Shown here piece by piece: positions 40,306 through 51,104 of a DNA stretch of 64,000 nt. Under the pieces are notes generated by a model. That model was not told the origin of the DNA and did no database searches. It was given only the letters and a program-made list of their open reading frames with translations. Made by a program: the position numbers and the translations under genes. Source of the stretch: Aestuariivita sp. (lineage in GTDB: Bacteria > Pseudomonadota > Alphaproteobacteria > Rhodobacterales > Rhodobacteraceae); NCBI GenBank assembly GCA_026709985.1, contig JAPORY010000114.1:1-64000 (forward strand), read 5' to 3'. The first letter of the stretch is position 1. The number at the start of each line of letters is the position of its first letter.

Positions 40306-40822
40306 TCGCTTCCTAAGCCTTCTCCAATGTCCACTCAGTCTACTTAGTGTCTGCTAAGAAACCCCTATTTTGGAAAAATCTGCACATCCCACGATTACAA
40401 AAAACTAGTTCTTCCAGTGGTTTGCAATATCGGAGATATGCTTTTAGTTGGTGTTTACCTTAAGTGAAGATTCGTGGCTTCAGTAGAAATCTTATCCAAT
40501 CTTGCGGAAGTTGCGTCAGGTAACCGATTCTTCCTGAGAGAAAAGTAACAGAAAAAGTAATTTTATCCATAACTTATCAGAAAAATGAGAGTTTTTTAGC
40601 AGACTCTACTTAAGAGAATACCGAATATTTTGACGTAAGTCTAGGCAAGAATAGGTGGCCAATTGAGGTGCTCAAGTGCTTGAATTTGTCTGCTTCGTTA
40701 ATGAGGATTTACCGATAATCGCAAGTTCGGACTGCCAAGTGTCAACGACAACCAAGAAACGTTTTCTCTGACCGATAGAGCCAATACGTCATCCATCCGT
40801 AGCGAATAGCGAGTACCAACCC
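40306..40822. other. Gene-free spacer between mtnP and apt
   Basis: About 517 bp with no supported gene. The sequence contains a T- and A-rich stretch (about 40500-40650). I could not find an inverted repeat with a T-run that would make a convincing mtnP terminator. The apt promoter may be just upstream of 40823. Confidence 0.4.
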
Positions 40823-41353
40823 ATGACATCAATTAAAGATTTTATCCGGACCATTCCTGATTTCCCGCACGAGGGAATCATGTTTCGCGATGTCACGACA
40901 TTATTCGCGAATCCAGATAGTTTTCGGCTTGCTGTCGACCAAACGCTACAGCGACTTACCGACCTGAAAATCGACTTGGTCGTCGGTATTGAGGCCCGCG
41001 GTTTCATTCTTGGTGGCGCGATCGCTTACGAACGCTCACTGGGCTTTGTACCGATACGAAAGAAAGGTAAATTGCCGAGCCGAACGATTGAACGCGAGTA
41101 TTCTCTCGAGTATGGTAACGCTGTCGTGGAAATCCACGATGATGCTATCCAAGCCGGCGATAAAGTATTGCTTGCCGATGATCTCTTGGCAACGGGTGGC
41201 ACAGCTGAAGCGGCGATCAATTTGATCGAAAGGCTAGGCGGCGATGTTATCGCTTGCTCATTTATTGTCGACTTACCCGAATTGGGCGGACGGCAGCGTC
41301 TTGAGCAGTTAGGAATGAGAGTTCAAACGTTATGCGAGTTCAGCGGTAAGTAA
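40823..41353 (+). CDS. apt: Adenine phosphoribosyltransferase
   Basis: The 176-residue enzyme converts adenine and PRPP to AMP. Diagnostic segments are [47 protein letters not shown] and the PRPP loop [18 protein letters not shown] (normally [10 protein letters not shown]). It is monofunctional and complete. Together with mtnP it makes a complete adenine-salvage step, although 517 bp separate the two genes. Confidence 0.96.
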   Translation: MTSIKDFIRTIPDFPHEGIMFRDVTTLFANPDSFRLAVDQTLQRLTDLKIDLVVGIEARGFILGGAIAYERSLGFVPIRKKGKLPSRTIEREYSLEYGNAVVEIHDDAIQAGDKVLLADDLLATGGTAEAAINLIERLGGDVIACSFIVDLPELGGRQRLEQLGMRVQTLCEFSGK

Positions 41354-41593
41354 CGAACGGCTCGTGGACAGACCAAACTTTTCCCGGCAATACAGTATTC
41401 GGTCTTGATGCCGTCGCCAGTTTGAAGTTTTGAGAGCGCATTTCTAAATCTTCTCGCCGGCAGAGATCGCCGTGAATTCTTTCTTTCAAAGCTTCATCCG
41501 TCCTCAATTATTGTCCAAGAAGCCCTCTCGTCTCTATATTTATTCCGCGAAACGCACAAACCGCATTTATCTAAGCGTTCCTTTGTCGCGACC

Positions 41594-42652
41594 TTATTGA
41601 AGCCATTCATCTCTGCGGGTGCCGACAGCCTCAGCTACCGAGCTATAACCGTCTCGCTCCAGCAATTCTTCGAGGCCCCAGCAAATGTCTCGAACAATCG
41701 ACAGTCCGCGAAACACAAGCGCCGTATACAACTGCACGGCGGAAGCGCCGGCAAGTATCTTCGCGTAGGCTTGCTCGGCGGATGCTACTCCACCGACTCC
41801 GACAAGAGGTGTGCTTGTAAGCGTCGATAGGCGGGCGAGCACCTTAGTTGAACGCATAAAGAGCGGTTGTCCAGACAAACCACCGATTTCAGCCTGAGCG
41901 GTGCTCGAAACACCAGCCCGAGAGACCGTGGAGTTGGTCGCAACAATAGCGTCGACCGGGAAATCTTCGACGACCTGAGTAACACACTCGAATTGCTCGT
42001 CGGTTAGATCTGGAGCAATCTTCAAGAAAACACGGGGCGGTTGCGGCAATCGTTTGCTTGCAGCCAAGACTGTGCTAAGCAATGCCCGCAAGGGTGCACC
42101 TCTTTGTAACTCTCTGAGCCCTTCGGTATTAGGGGATGAAACATTGAGCGTTACAAAATTGACCCATTGGCCACACGACTCAAGCACCCGTACATAATCG
42201 TCGGTGGGATATTTACTGTTCTTGTTTGCCCCGATATTCAAACCAACGATAGAGCCCTTCGGACGCATTTGGAGTTTTTTCGCAATCGCATCCATACCGT
42301 CATTGTTGAATCCTAAACGATTAATGATCGCTTGATCTTCATTTAAGCGAAAGACTCGCGGTCGAGGGTTGCCGGATTGGGCGATTGGCGTGGCAGCCCC
42401 GACCTCAATAAATCCGAAATCTGACCTGCTTAAGGCGCCTAATACTTCAGCGTTCTTGTCGTACCCGGCCGCTAATCCGATTGGGTTTGGAAACCTCATT
42501 CCCGCGAGGTGAGTAACCAAACGAGGTGTTGTGATTGGTTCTGAAAAACTACGTGAAAGAAGCCTAAGCCCCCGCAAAGATAGCGAATGCGCTATCTCTG
42601 GCGGGAACTGGTGTAACAGCCGTAAACCGGCTCGTTCAAGAATGTCCTTCAC
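41594..42652 (-). CDS. pyrD: Dihydroorotate dehydrogenase (quinone), class 2
   Basis: The protein oxidises dihydroorotate to orotate at the membrane in pyrimidine synthesis. FMN-binding and catalytic features include NPIGLAAGYDKNAEVLGAL, NRLGFNNDGMD, NVSSPNTEGLRELQ (the catalytic Ser of class 2) and LVGVGGVASAEQAYAKI. The frame is open up to 42808, but a GTG at 42652 or 42655, 7 bp after GGGGTAAG, gives a normal membrane-helix N-terminus (KDILERAGLRLLHQFPPEI). I chose 42652. The longer reading adds about 50 residues with no homology I recognise. Confidence 0.93.
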   Translation of the reverse strand: MKDILERAGLRLLHQFPPEIAHSLSLRGLRLLSRSFSEPITTPRLVTHLAGMRFPNPIGLAAGYDKNAEVLGALSRSDFGFIEVGAATPIAQSGNPRPRVFRLNEDQAIINRLGFNNDGMDAIAKKLQMRPKGSIVGLNIGANKNSKYPTDDYVRVLESCGQWVNFVTLNVSSPNTEGLRELQRGAPLRALLSTVLAASKRLPQPPRVFLKIAPDLTDEQFECVTQVVEDFPVDAIVATNSTVSRAGVSSTAQAEIGGLSGQPLFMRSTKVLARLSTLTSTPLVGVGGVASAEQAYAKILAGASAVQLYTALVFRGLSIVRDICWGLEELLERDGYSSVAEAVGTRRDEWLQ

Positions 42653-43124
42653 CACAGGCTTACCCCAAAGTATTGACGACGAAAATGCAGAGCCATCGCA
42701 ACTCGCTCCTGAAAGATCAGTTGCAGGTCTCTTCATACATGACAAATTGAACCTGATCGCCCTTCGCCACAATCGACTTTTTGTTTGGAGAGGCCACCGA
42801 CATTCCAAAAGTTACACCGCAAACCATTGGCTGTCCCGGCGCGTCTTTATTTCGCAGAGGAAATAATGACCGATTATTCAAAATGAAAAAGCAACGGAAA
42901 CCAAACACGGATATCAGGCCGACGCAACCGTCTTTCGTAAAAGCTTTGCGAATTTCACGCCAATGACCAACTTTAATAAGAGGAGGGCTACAAAATGGCC
43001 TCACCAACTCAGCGTCTAATTCTGAAACTCAGAAATTGATTAACCTGAACTCAATCCATCGGGTTGGGGTTATGCTTAGCAAATCAGTCCGACTGTCAGG
43101 TTCACAATTCAGTCCACCTAACGA
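42653..43124. other. Gene-free spacer upstream of pyrD
   Basis: About 470 bp between pyrD and the MATE gene. Minus-strand open frames run through it (42717-43007 and the N-terminal extension of pyrD), but none has a recognisable family or a good ribosome-binding site. One may be a small unknown gene. Confidence 0.35.
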
Positions 43125-44450
43125 TTAACCCCTGGCACGATTTTCTATCCGCGGATAACAAAGAGCCAGAGTTATTCCTCGTACCAAGAATGAAATCAAC
43201 AATGCCGCCCAAAGACCATGACTGGAATATAACGGAAACAATATCAACACGGCTAGCCAGTAAATCAGAAAGCTTAACGCCATCATATTGCGCATGTCGC
43301 GAGTTTGTGTCGTTCCGATGAAGATACCATCGAGCATCCAAGCACCAACGCCCACAATTGGCGCCAACAGCATCCAAAACAAATATTTCTTTGCTTCTAT
43401 CCTCACATCTGTCGCTGTTGTCATTGTATCAATCAGTAAATCGCCGAACATTGCGAATAGGCTTGCCATCAGGATCACAGCGACCAACCCCCAGATGGAA
43501 GCCATAATCGCAGCTTTTCGCAACGCGCCAACTCGTCGCGCACCCATTGCCCGTCCGGTCAAAACCTCCGCAGCCATTGCAAAGCCATCTAAGGCGTAAG
43601 CCGAGATATACAGAAACTGCAGGAGGACTTGGTTAGCAGCCAGAGTGCGGTCACCCAACCCTGCTGACATAAAGACAAAGGAGGTAAAGATAATTTGGAG
43701 TAAGAGAGAACGGACCAAAATGTCGGCGTTCACCATCGCCATGTTCATTAGGCGAGCTAAGTCAAATATTAGGCGTCGCTGAAAGAACAAGGGCTGTCGA
43801 AACGCTGTTAGACAGAGCCACAGACCAACGAGGGCTCCAGACCACTCCGCCAGAAAAGTCGCGAACGCGACCCCAGCGACGCCCCAACCGAAACCAAGAA
43901 CAAACAAAACATCTAAAATGATGTTCATGCCGTTCATCCCGATTTGTAATACTAAAACAGATCGCGCTCGTTCATGAGCAAGTAACCAGCCTGAAATTCC
44001 ATAGACGGCAATCGCCGCCGGCGCCGACCAAATTCGAATTTGGAGATAGATCTTTGCCAATTCTTCGACTTCCGCACTCGCTGGAGCGAGCGTTAGGGCA
44101 AATCGCAAAATAGGAATTTGCAACACGATCAAAACGAGGCCGAAGCCAAATGCTGCGATTAGGACCCGGGCCAGTAGCGCAGCAACTTCTGCACTATCTT
44201 GCATACCTAGCGCTTGGCTCGTCAATCCGACTGTGCCCATTCGAAGAAATCCAAACATCCAATAGACTGAGGTCAGAATGATGGCGCCGAGACCCACAGC
44301 ACCGATCGGCACCGCCTCTCCGAGTTGGCCTACGACGCCCGTATCAACAGCACCGAGGATTGGTGTTGTCGCATTCGCGATTACAATGGGAATTGCGATG
44401 CCTAAAATGCGCCGATGGCTGGGCGCCTCAAGGTTATGCTCAGCAATCAT
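43125..44450 (-). CDS. MATE-family multidrug efflux transporter
   Basis: The 441-residue protein has about twelve hydrophobic helices in the two-fold MATE arrangement. The DinF-type N-terminal motif is AIPIVIANATTPILGAVDTGVVGQLG, here written in two parts across helices 1-2. MATE proteins export drugs or metabolites using Na+ or H+ gradients. The substrate cannot be read. Its start overlaps the last bases of the preceding thioesterase gene (44440), so the two are co-translated. It is complete. Confidence 0.92.
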   Translation of the reverse strand: MIAEHNLEAPSHRRILGIAIPIVIANATTPILGAVDTGVVGQLGEAVPIGAVGLGAIILTSVYWMFGFLRMGTVGLTSQALGMQDSAEVAALLARVLIAAFGFGLVLIVLQIPILRFALTLAPASAEVEELAKIYLQIRIWSAPAAIAVYGISGWLLAHERARSVLVLQIGMNGMNIILDVLFVLGFGWGVAGVAFATFLAEWSGALVGLWLCLTAFRQPLFFQRRLIFDLARLMNMAMVNADILVRSLLLQIIFTSFVFMSAGLGDRTLAANQVLLQFLYISAYALDGFAMAAEVLTGRAMGARRVGALRKAAIMASIWGLVAVILMASLFAMFGDLLIDTMTTATDVRIEAKKYLFWMLLAPIVGVGAWMLDGIFIGTTQTRDMRNMMALSFLIYWLAVLILFPLYSSHGLWAALLISFLVRGITLALCYPRIENRARG

Positions 44451-44961
44451 CTCGCTCGGGCACTCCTGGCATCAAAAAGTGTCCCGTGGCTTGTGCGAAA
44501 AGTCGGTGTCGCTGATCTTGCCAGCCCTCAACATGGACGCTCGCGTATCGCCGTCCTGAGCGATTGACTTTTGCGCGAGCATAAGCGTCTCGTGGCAGTC
44601 CAGATCGCAGATAGTCGACCGAAAAGTCAATTGTCTTGGGCAGATCAGGCGGTGCAGTTGAATCCCATTGATCGAAGTCAATCTTTCCGCTTTCAATGTC
44701 TTGCCAAAAAAAGGTCCAACTCAGCGTAATGATCGCCGTTACTTCCAAAAACGCGGCTGTCGCACCACCGTGAATGGCTGGTAAGTGTGGATTGCCGATC
44801 AACTTCTCATCGAACGGCAAGACGGATGTAAGTTCGTCGCCGCGGCGGTCGAAACGAACTCCCAGAAATTGAATGTACGGAACGCCGTCAATCAACAACT
44901 TCAGCGCGACATCCCGCCGTTGCTTTATGACCTGAACAGGCTCGGGCTTGGATCGCTCCAC
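44440..44961 (-). CDS. PaaI-type hotdog-fold thioesterase
   Basis: The 173-residue protein has a hotdog fold with the key segment HLPAIHGGATAAFLEVTAI (HGG[AT] motif of the PaaI family, active-site region). It is a probable acyl-CoA thioesterase of unknown substrate. The gene follows another PaaI-type gene by 2 bp and overlaps MATE by 11 bp. The three genes form one operon on the minus strand. The paired thioesterases are paralogous rather than identical: their HGG regions differ. Confidence 0.88.
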   Translation of the reverse strand: MERSKPEPVQVIKQRRDVALKLLIDGVPYIQFLGVRFDRRGDELTSVLPFDEKLIGNPHLPAIHGGATAAFLEVTAIITLSWTFFWQDIESGKIDFDQWDSTAPPDLPKTIDFSVDYLRSGLPRDAYARAKVNRSGRRYASVHVEGWQDQRHRLFAQATGHFLMPGVPERDDC

Positions 44962-44963
44962 GG

Positions 44964-45380
44964 TTACCGCTCCACCGTGAAGGCACCTGAAGCAGCTGCT
45001 ACCGGTCTCGACTCATCAGCATCAAGCGCCGTTGCCCGCACGAAAGCTACCGAGCGCGTCATGTGATAGCAGGTCGCATGGGTCGTAATTGCTTGCCCCA
45101 CTTTGGCGGGTCTCATGTAATCGATTCGGAGATCAATAGTCGCTGTCGCGATCGGAGCTGAACTATGTGAAATCACGGCAACACCGCAGCACGTGTCCAT
45201 CAGTGCCGAAACTGCGCCGCCATGAATAACGCCGGTCTTCGGATCACCGACAAATTTCTTGTCGTACGGCATTCTGATCCTTGCTGTACCATCTCCAATA
45301 GAAACCAACTGCATGCCGAGCGCCTGTGCATGCGGCATGATGTCGACCAGCTGTCGGGCTAAATCCGAGGTATCTACCAT
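44964..45380 (-). CDS. PaaI-type hotdog-fold thioesterase
   Basis: The protein has the hotdog fold with DPKTGVIHGGAVSALMDTCCG, the canonical PaaI HGGxxxxLxD motif including the catalytic Asp. It probably hydrolyses a medium or aromatic acyl-CoA; the substrate is not known. The frame is open to 45455. The ATG at 45380 gives a normal length of 138 residues, with AAGG about 5 bp upstream. It begins the three-gene thioesterase-thioesterase-MATE operon. Confidence 0.87.
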   Translation of the reverse strand: MVDTSDLARQLVDIMPHAQALGMQLVSIGDGTARIRMPYDKKFVGDPKTGVIHGGAVSALMDTCCGVAVISHSSAPIATATIDLRIDYMRPAKVGQAITTHATCYHMTRSVAFVRATALDADESRPVAAASGAFTVER

Positions 45381-45455
45381 TCCTGCCTTTTTGTAAGTAG
45401 CAACTGTTGCATCCCTGATTCTGGGGCGGGAGAGAACGGCAAAGTGATGACGCAT

Positions 45456-45866
45456 TTAAACATCTCGTTAACTGTCATTTCTCGCAGTTCAAATACCTCG
45501 CTCGCGGTTTCGCTCGAATTAATTTAGACAAATCCTATTCAGCAGATAGCAACGGCGAAAGCCACGCTTTGTGTCACCGACAACGAAATCGTTAGGGGTA
45601 GCGAAATCAAGACCTGCGACAATAGTTTCGAAAGTTTACAACTCTAAGCCGTTACCAATCATTCCCCGTAGGCTTCAAGCATTTATCGCTGATTGCGTCA
45701 GAAAACGGCAAGATAGACGAGTATTGATAGCGACTTTATTGAATAACACGTAACTACTCAGCCCCTAATTGGGGATGGGTTCTTGCGGTCTATCCGATGA
45801 GTTGGGACATGCAAGTATTTTTTCTGATACCCTATTAGCACCATAGCGCCGCTTTCATATCCTTGA
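45456..45866. other. Gene-free spacer
   Basis: About 411 bp between the thioesterase and the methylase relic. No frame of note. It marks the left border of the defence and mobile-element island. Confidence 0.4.
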
Positions 45867-46130
45867 CCCCACGAATGCTTCGATGCGGTTCTAGACCTGA
45901 CGGCGTGGTTCGGTTCGAAGGCGACAAATGATCTGTATCAGGCGATTATTGCCAAGATGCCGCCGCACGATGGCTATATTGAGTGTTTTCTCGGCGGTGG
46001 TGCGATCTTGAAGCGCAAGCCGGCGGCGATGCGGTCGATTGGCCTTGATTTGGATGCACGGGCGATTCCAACCTTCACGTGTGATTATCCGCACGCCCGC
46101 TTGAAGATGGAATTTGCGCGGGAAAGGTAA
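45867..46130 (+). pseudogene. Fragment of a D12-class adenine DNA methylase
   Basis: An open stretch with no start codon reads LTAWFGSKATNDLYQAII, then AKMPPHDGYIECFLGGGAIL and KRKPAAMRSIGLDLDARAI. This matches the N-terminal SAM-binding region of D12-type (Dam-like) methylases: FGSK lead-in, ending of the helix in YIE..LGGGA and the acidic GLDLD. It ends at a TAA at 46128. The catalytic DPPY part is absent, so it is a 5' fragment. Such methylases are usual in prophages and restriction systems; here no phage genes remain nearby. Confidence 0.7.
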
Positions 46131-46508
46131 TATCGGACTTCTTGGAAGAAATATCCAGGAGACGGAAAGAAATGACCGATGTAGGCTTTAACCGATTCGG
46201 TCAAAAAAGCGAAAGGGGACACATGCACCCCCTTCGTATCTGATTCCGACACTAGTCGGCAGCGGTTACAAAACAAGTCAGCACCGCATCTGAACCCTAG
46301 ATAATTCATTCAGAACGCACGGCCAACCCCTTTTGTTAGGGATGCGGTAGCACTTTTTTCCCGTCAAATGCGATCAGATATTGGACATTGGCCGCCAAAT
46401 GAGAAACAAGGGCTATTGCAGAGGCTTGGGCTCCTCCGTCGCAACGGACCTAGGCTCCGCAGAACATGCATCTTGGGGCCATTTCCAAACAAGCCATTCG
46501 TGCATCAG
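46131..46508. other. Gene-free spacer before the AlbA-type gene
   Basis: About 378 bp. Short open stretches on both strands show no family features. It separates the methylase relic from the AlbA/TrlF-like pair, whose transcripts end here. Confidence 0.4.
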
Positions 46509-47750
46509 CTACCCAATAGCTGGCGATCTTTTCCAAAGTCGAACCAAAAAACGAGTCTCTTCTTCCACCAGATCTGGCTCTGTCCCATTATTACGGCGCA
46601 CCGATTCAATAATCCTGTTGCGAACTCCCATACCATAGCGCTCAATATAGCCGTAATCGCGGAGGATTTCCTTTAGAAGCTGGTTTCTCGCCATCCGGAC
46701 AACACCTTCTCTCATCTTCTCCACGGTCATGCCGTTCGGGAGTTGACCTGGTGAGATAATTTCCAATCGATCACTGTACAACGACACTTCGATATCGGTT
46801 CCCTCATGAGAGTAATCGCGATGTGCGACTGCGTTTACAACCGCTTCTCGCACTGCATCCATAGGATAAGCTTTCTTTCGTCGACGCCGACCACCTTCAA
46901 GGTGCGCGATGCTTCCCATGTTACGCTCCACAAAATCAACGGTCCGATCTATCACGCCCTTCTCAATTGATCTGCCACGCTTCGAAATACGTGAAACCAA
47001 CGGCCCGCGAATTATCTCCTCGTCGCCTGTATCGTATTGCTTTACGGTATTGAGGAATGCCACCGCTGTTACACCAGCCTGTGGAACTTGACGGTTTGGG
47101 TTCTTGCCAAACAGAAGAAGGCCAGCCACTGATGCACCAACCATTCCTTCGTCCGCGATCAATAAATCCGAGTTTAGCAACAGCTGCCGCCAATTTGCGT
47201 TCTCTGTTTGTGCTGGTGCCGCTCTTTTCAAGACATGTTGGAAATAGTTCTTGATTCGAGCATGATCAAAGTCGTCAAATTCTGTATTATGGACCATTTT
47301 GGTCTCGTAGCGAATAATACGAGCCGCTTGATAAAGTCTTCCCTCCTCCTCCCGTGTCGCTTCTCTCGAAGTACTACCGACCCGAGTAAATGTCACCCAG
47401 GCATTGCCTCTTCTCGCTTTGTATGGCTTTCCTAGACTATCGGCGGCGAACTCAATGATTCCCACCTCTTTGCCCTGTTCTATCTCCAGGCAAGTCCAAA
47501 CGGGATTAGTGCCGGGCTGAAGGTTCTGACGGGCGATATTCATCACCCATTCCTCGGTAGCGGTGCGGCTTCTTGTTAGACCCGAAATTTCTCCATCATC
47601 CTCAACACCGAGAAGAATGACGCCACCTTTGCGATTCAAAAGTGCTGCCATCTCCTTTGCTAGGCTATCTGGCTGGCAATCATCACGCTTAAACTCTACG
47701 CGTGAATTTTCTCGGTTGGTGATATATTCGAGAACTTCCGTTCTGTTCAT
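46509..47750 (-). CDS. AlbA_2/Schlafen-type ATP-binding protein (COG2865-like)
   Basis: The 413-residue protein has an N-terminal AlbA_2/Schlafen-like domain (SRVEFKRDD...LAKEMAALLNRKGGVILLGVEDDGEISG). The C-terminal part has the HATPase_c_4 domain, with DAVREAVVNAVAHRDYSHEGTD-like ATP-lid sequence and SDRLEIISPGQLPNGM. This is a common bacterial arrangement (often called ATP-dependent DNA helicase-like or transcriptional regulator, without evidence). Eukaryotic Schlafens cut tRNA/rRNA and several bacterial members occur in defence loci. It begins 3 bp after the stop of the TrlF-like gene. Confidence 0.85.
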   Translation of the reverse strand: MNRTEVLEYITNRENSRVEFKRDDCQPDSLAKEMAALLNRKGGVILLGVEDDGEISGLTRSRTATEEWVMNIARQNLQPGTNPVWTCLEIEQGKEVGIIEFAADSLGKPYKARRGNAWVTFTRVGSTSREATREEEGRLYQAARIIRYETKMVHNTEFDDFDHARIKNYFQHVLKRAAPAQTENANWRQLLLNSDLLIADEGMVGASVAGLLLFGKNPNRQVPQAGVTAVAFLNTVKQYDTGDEEIIRGPLVSRISKRGRSIEKGVIDRTVDFVERNMGSIAHLEGGRRRRKKAYPMDAVREAVVNAVAHRDYSHEGTDIEVSLYSDRLEIISPGQLPNGMTVEKMREGVVRMARNQLLKEILRDYGYIERYGMGVRNRIIESVRRNNGTEPDLVEEETRFLVRLWKRSPAIG

Positions 47751-47753
47751 TGT

Positions 47754-50444
47754 TCAGAAACCGTATTTGCGCCGGCGAGCCTCAAACGCGTCGCGACCTC
47801 CTTCAAGGATATCTTCCACAAGCTCGCGAACAGATTTCGAATCGATAGCTCCTGTATGTTCCGGCGCAATGAATGCTCTCCCCTCGGAGTTTGACAATCC
47901 GACAATCAGCTCCGCATCGCCAAGTACCGGAATATTTGCGTTATGCGTTGTAAAAATAAACTGTCGGCTCTGTTTCTCTTCACGCAGCCGTGGCACAATT
48001 CCTTCATTGATGAAGCGATTATCAAGATCATCTTCCGGTTGATCAATGATCAGAGGGGCATCAGATTGAAGTAAGAGCAGCAGTAGTACCGCCGTTGCTA
48101 TTTGCCCCGTGGACATGTGCTCCAGAGACTGCCATGAAGGTGGAACGTCTGCGTGCGCAGTGTTCAGGCGTATCGCAGCTGTCGTGGACAGTTCCAACTC
48201 CTCAACCTGCATGAGCGTTTCAGGACTGCTATCGCAGATGCGCTTTGCTTGGCGAGGTGGAATACCATAAAGTGCTTGGAGTGTATCTGGTCCGATTCTA
48301 CAGGCCTCTACAAATTTGATAATGGATAATTCCGAGGCTGTGGTCAAACTCTCAATTGCCTCTGACATTCGTCCTCCGACTTCACTTCTCAAATGCTCAA
48401 AGAGCGGTTCCTTATTGCCCGCAGGTATCACCTCTATCTGTATGCGGTTCGACAGTTCGTGATTGATTTTCGCTGCCGCGTTTTTCAAGTTTAGGAACTC
48501 AATATCCTTGATTGCCTCCCACTCAGCAAGCAGTACACGCCGCTTACTGTCCAGTTCGTCTTTCAAGTTTCGCAAATTTAGAAGACGCCGGTGAAGAGGT
48601 CGCAATTCTTCAATCTTGCGACGGAGACGAATAAATTCTTCTCCATCTATATCTGATTTCTGCAGTTCTCGCAGAATCTATTCATACTGTGTCTGAACTT
48701 GTTGTTGTCGCTCCTTCCATTGCCCTCGTACAGTATCTATTTTCCCCTCTGCACGATGCAATATGTCCTTCATATTCTCGACAAGGGGCAGCATTTTCAT
48801 TTCTACCTCGGACAGGGTCTCGTTTGCTTGAGAAAGAATGCTTCGATTTGGGAGCTCCTCAAGAGCCCGTTTGGACAGAAAAGCGAGATCAATCGGCAGT
48901 TCCTTTTGCAAGAGTTCCAAAATTTCCTGAAATGGAGTGAGGCGGTGTGAAATCGACTCAAGTACGCGTTCCTCGCGTACAAGTATACTTTGTTCATGGA
49001 GGCGTTCCTCAGCACCGGACTCACAGAACTGTTCAAGTTTCGCTTCTAAACTTGGTAGATTTGCGAGACGCTCTTCCATCGAGTCTATTTCTTCCTGAGT
49101 ACTACCCAAGTTCTGGCGATTCTTCTTGAGGGATCTTTTCAGGGAAGCTTTCTGGCGGGCGAGATGATCATCTTGGGTAACAAATAGATCCAGTAGGCGA
49201 GTACGCTTGTACGGTTCTCTCGCCAGTTCTGACATCTCATGCTGACCATAAACTTCGACGTTTGGAAGTATGTCTATCGGTGCGTGAGGTAGTACTTCAC
49301 CGTCTTTTTCCCAAACGACCGGCGGATTAGGGAGGGTGCGTTCAATGCGATATTGACGACTGTTCGGTTTTTGTATCTGAATAAGCAAAGAGATTTTGGT
49401 TCCATTGCACAAAACTTTACCGACAATCCCGTCATGTATCTTTTTTGCCTCTTCGCCCAGAGGGTCTAGTCCAAGAGCATAACGAATACTTTCCACAATA
49501 GTTGATTTACCGACTCCTCGACCGCCGATTAGCACATTTAGATTAGGATTGAGAGGGAGGGTTATCCCGTCAAGAAAACCACCCTCCCAGCTGATCGACA
49601 TTATTTCCACATGGTGATCAAGTGCAAAGTTACCTTGCTTAGGGTTGAGTCGAACGCGGGACCCCGGATCTAGAAAGGCTTGTCGCAATCCGTCAAGGGA
49701 TATTTCTTGCATCTTGATCCAACAAGTCGCAGAAGGGTTAACGAGATCATCCGACGTTGTAACATCGCAAGCATTAACAACAGCGATTGCAAGACCGTGA
49801 TCTAGAATGGGATCACGACGATGGGTACTGTCTTGGTTTTTGAGGATTGACAGGATATTCTGGGGCAAATCCTCAACCAACCCTGGGATCTGGATTGCTA
49901 ACAGGTTTGGATCTTGCCAAGCGCGAATTCGCGACTGACCTGATAATTTTCTAAATAAGCCATTCTGGTTCGTAGCGTGCGCTGCTATGACAAGCCCACC
50001 TTGGTCACGAACGGTGGTTAGAATTTCCCGTAAGGACTTCGTTGAGAGATCACTAGATGGTTTGGTATTCAGGATGCCAAGGTCTCCGAGGTAACGTTCG
50101 AGTTGCTTATCCTCCACGGACATTGAGTATAGACATAACAGATGTACCCCTTCGGAGGACGCGATCTCGAAGCCTGGAAAGATATGAACTGGACGTTCGT
50201 TTGCCGCTGATCGAAAGGCCGCGACGCCCTTTACGCTGTTGTGGTCTGTAATTGCGAGAACTTCGATGCCTAAGTTCACAGCTTTATCGATAATTTTTTG
50301 TGCGTATTCGTTCTCATTTTCGTGCAAGGCTTGCCCGCAGAATGTTTCTGTATAATCACTTGGATTTACTTGCAGTGCACACCGGTAGAATCGTGCGCCA
50401 GCCCGTGACTGTGGCACTATGCGACATTCATTCTCTATAGTCAC
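47754..50444 (-). pseudogene. TrlF-like PHP-domain/SMC-like ATPase gene with in-frame TAG
   Basis: The minus strand encodes residues 1-588 (50444-48681), a TAG at 48678-48680, and continues in the same frame to 47754, in total 896 codons. The N-terminus FYRCALQVNPSDY and LAITDHNSVKGVAAFR belong to the TrlF-type PHP domain; the usual HxH motif reads QVN. Walker A is LIGGRGVGKSTIVES. After the stop, coiled coil, EHMSTGQIATAVLLLLLLQS (ABC signature), PLIIDQPEDDLDNRFI (Walker B) and FIFTTHNAN follow. Both parts are needed for the ATPase. It is either a nonsense pseudogene or a readthrough gene. Confidence 0.75.
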
Positions 50445-51104
50445 TTTCTGAATTCTCCAGCTTTCCTTCGTTGGTCTATCCTAACTTACCGCGTTCTCTC
50501 ATTTTCCCAAGGCGACTGGCGTCAGAGTTCCTATCATTACCTCTTGAATTATGCATTTAGGAATAGAAACGACGGCTGGAAATGGCTGACGCTTTACTAG
50601 CTTCAGACCTGTTGACATCGGGATACTTCTTGCCGCCTCAAAATGATGCCCATTTCTTCGAAACTGCAAGGTCTGTTTGGAGCAGAAAGTCAGTTGGATG
50701 GAGTGACAAAAAAGATTGGCTTGAAGATCATCCGATCTTTCTTTGTATTTGGCATCGCCATCGACAGTCAAAAGGCTACGAACTCAGGCATGACGGGCAT
50801 GAGCACCATACACCGCCTGCTATTGCACTTTCGATTGTAAATACATTAAGCTGAGTCAGTTATTTCGAAAATAGGCAAATGAAATCGAGAGGCTATTTCT
50901 TACCTGCATGGGATTTTTCAAACCAACTAACGCGCTGCGGTGGCGAATGTAATATTCCGCTCGCAAAATTAATCATGGACTCCCGTTGTCAAACGTCGTG
51001 ACGAAATCTGAGTGAAAATACCGATGCAAACTGCTGACGTGTCGTCGAAATTCAGATGGCCACTAAACAGTTTCAGCAATCCTTAAAAACAAGTGGAGGG
51101 CAAT
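50445..51104. other. Gene-free spacer between TrlF-like and MBL genes
   Basis: About 660 bp. Overlapping open stretches on both strands (50499-50771 minus, 50582-50854 plus) code for nothing I recognise. It should hold the TrlF-like promoter. Confidence 0.4.

Noticed and set aside
42717-43007. 96-residue minus-strand ORF upstream of pyrD.
   Set aside because: No family recognised, no good ribosome-binding site, and it overlaps the possible N-terminal extension of pyrD. Left as part of a spacer.
48678-48680. Recoding of TAG as sense in this organism.
   Set aside because: TAG is used as the normal stop of other intact genes in the window (for example at 30274-30276), so a genome-wide recoding is unlikely.
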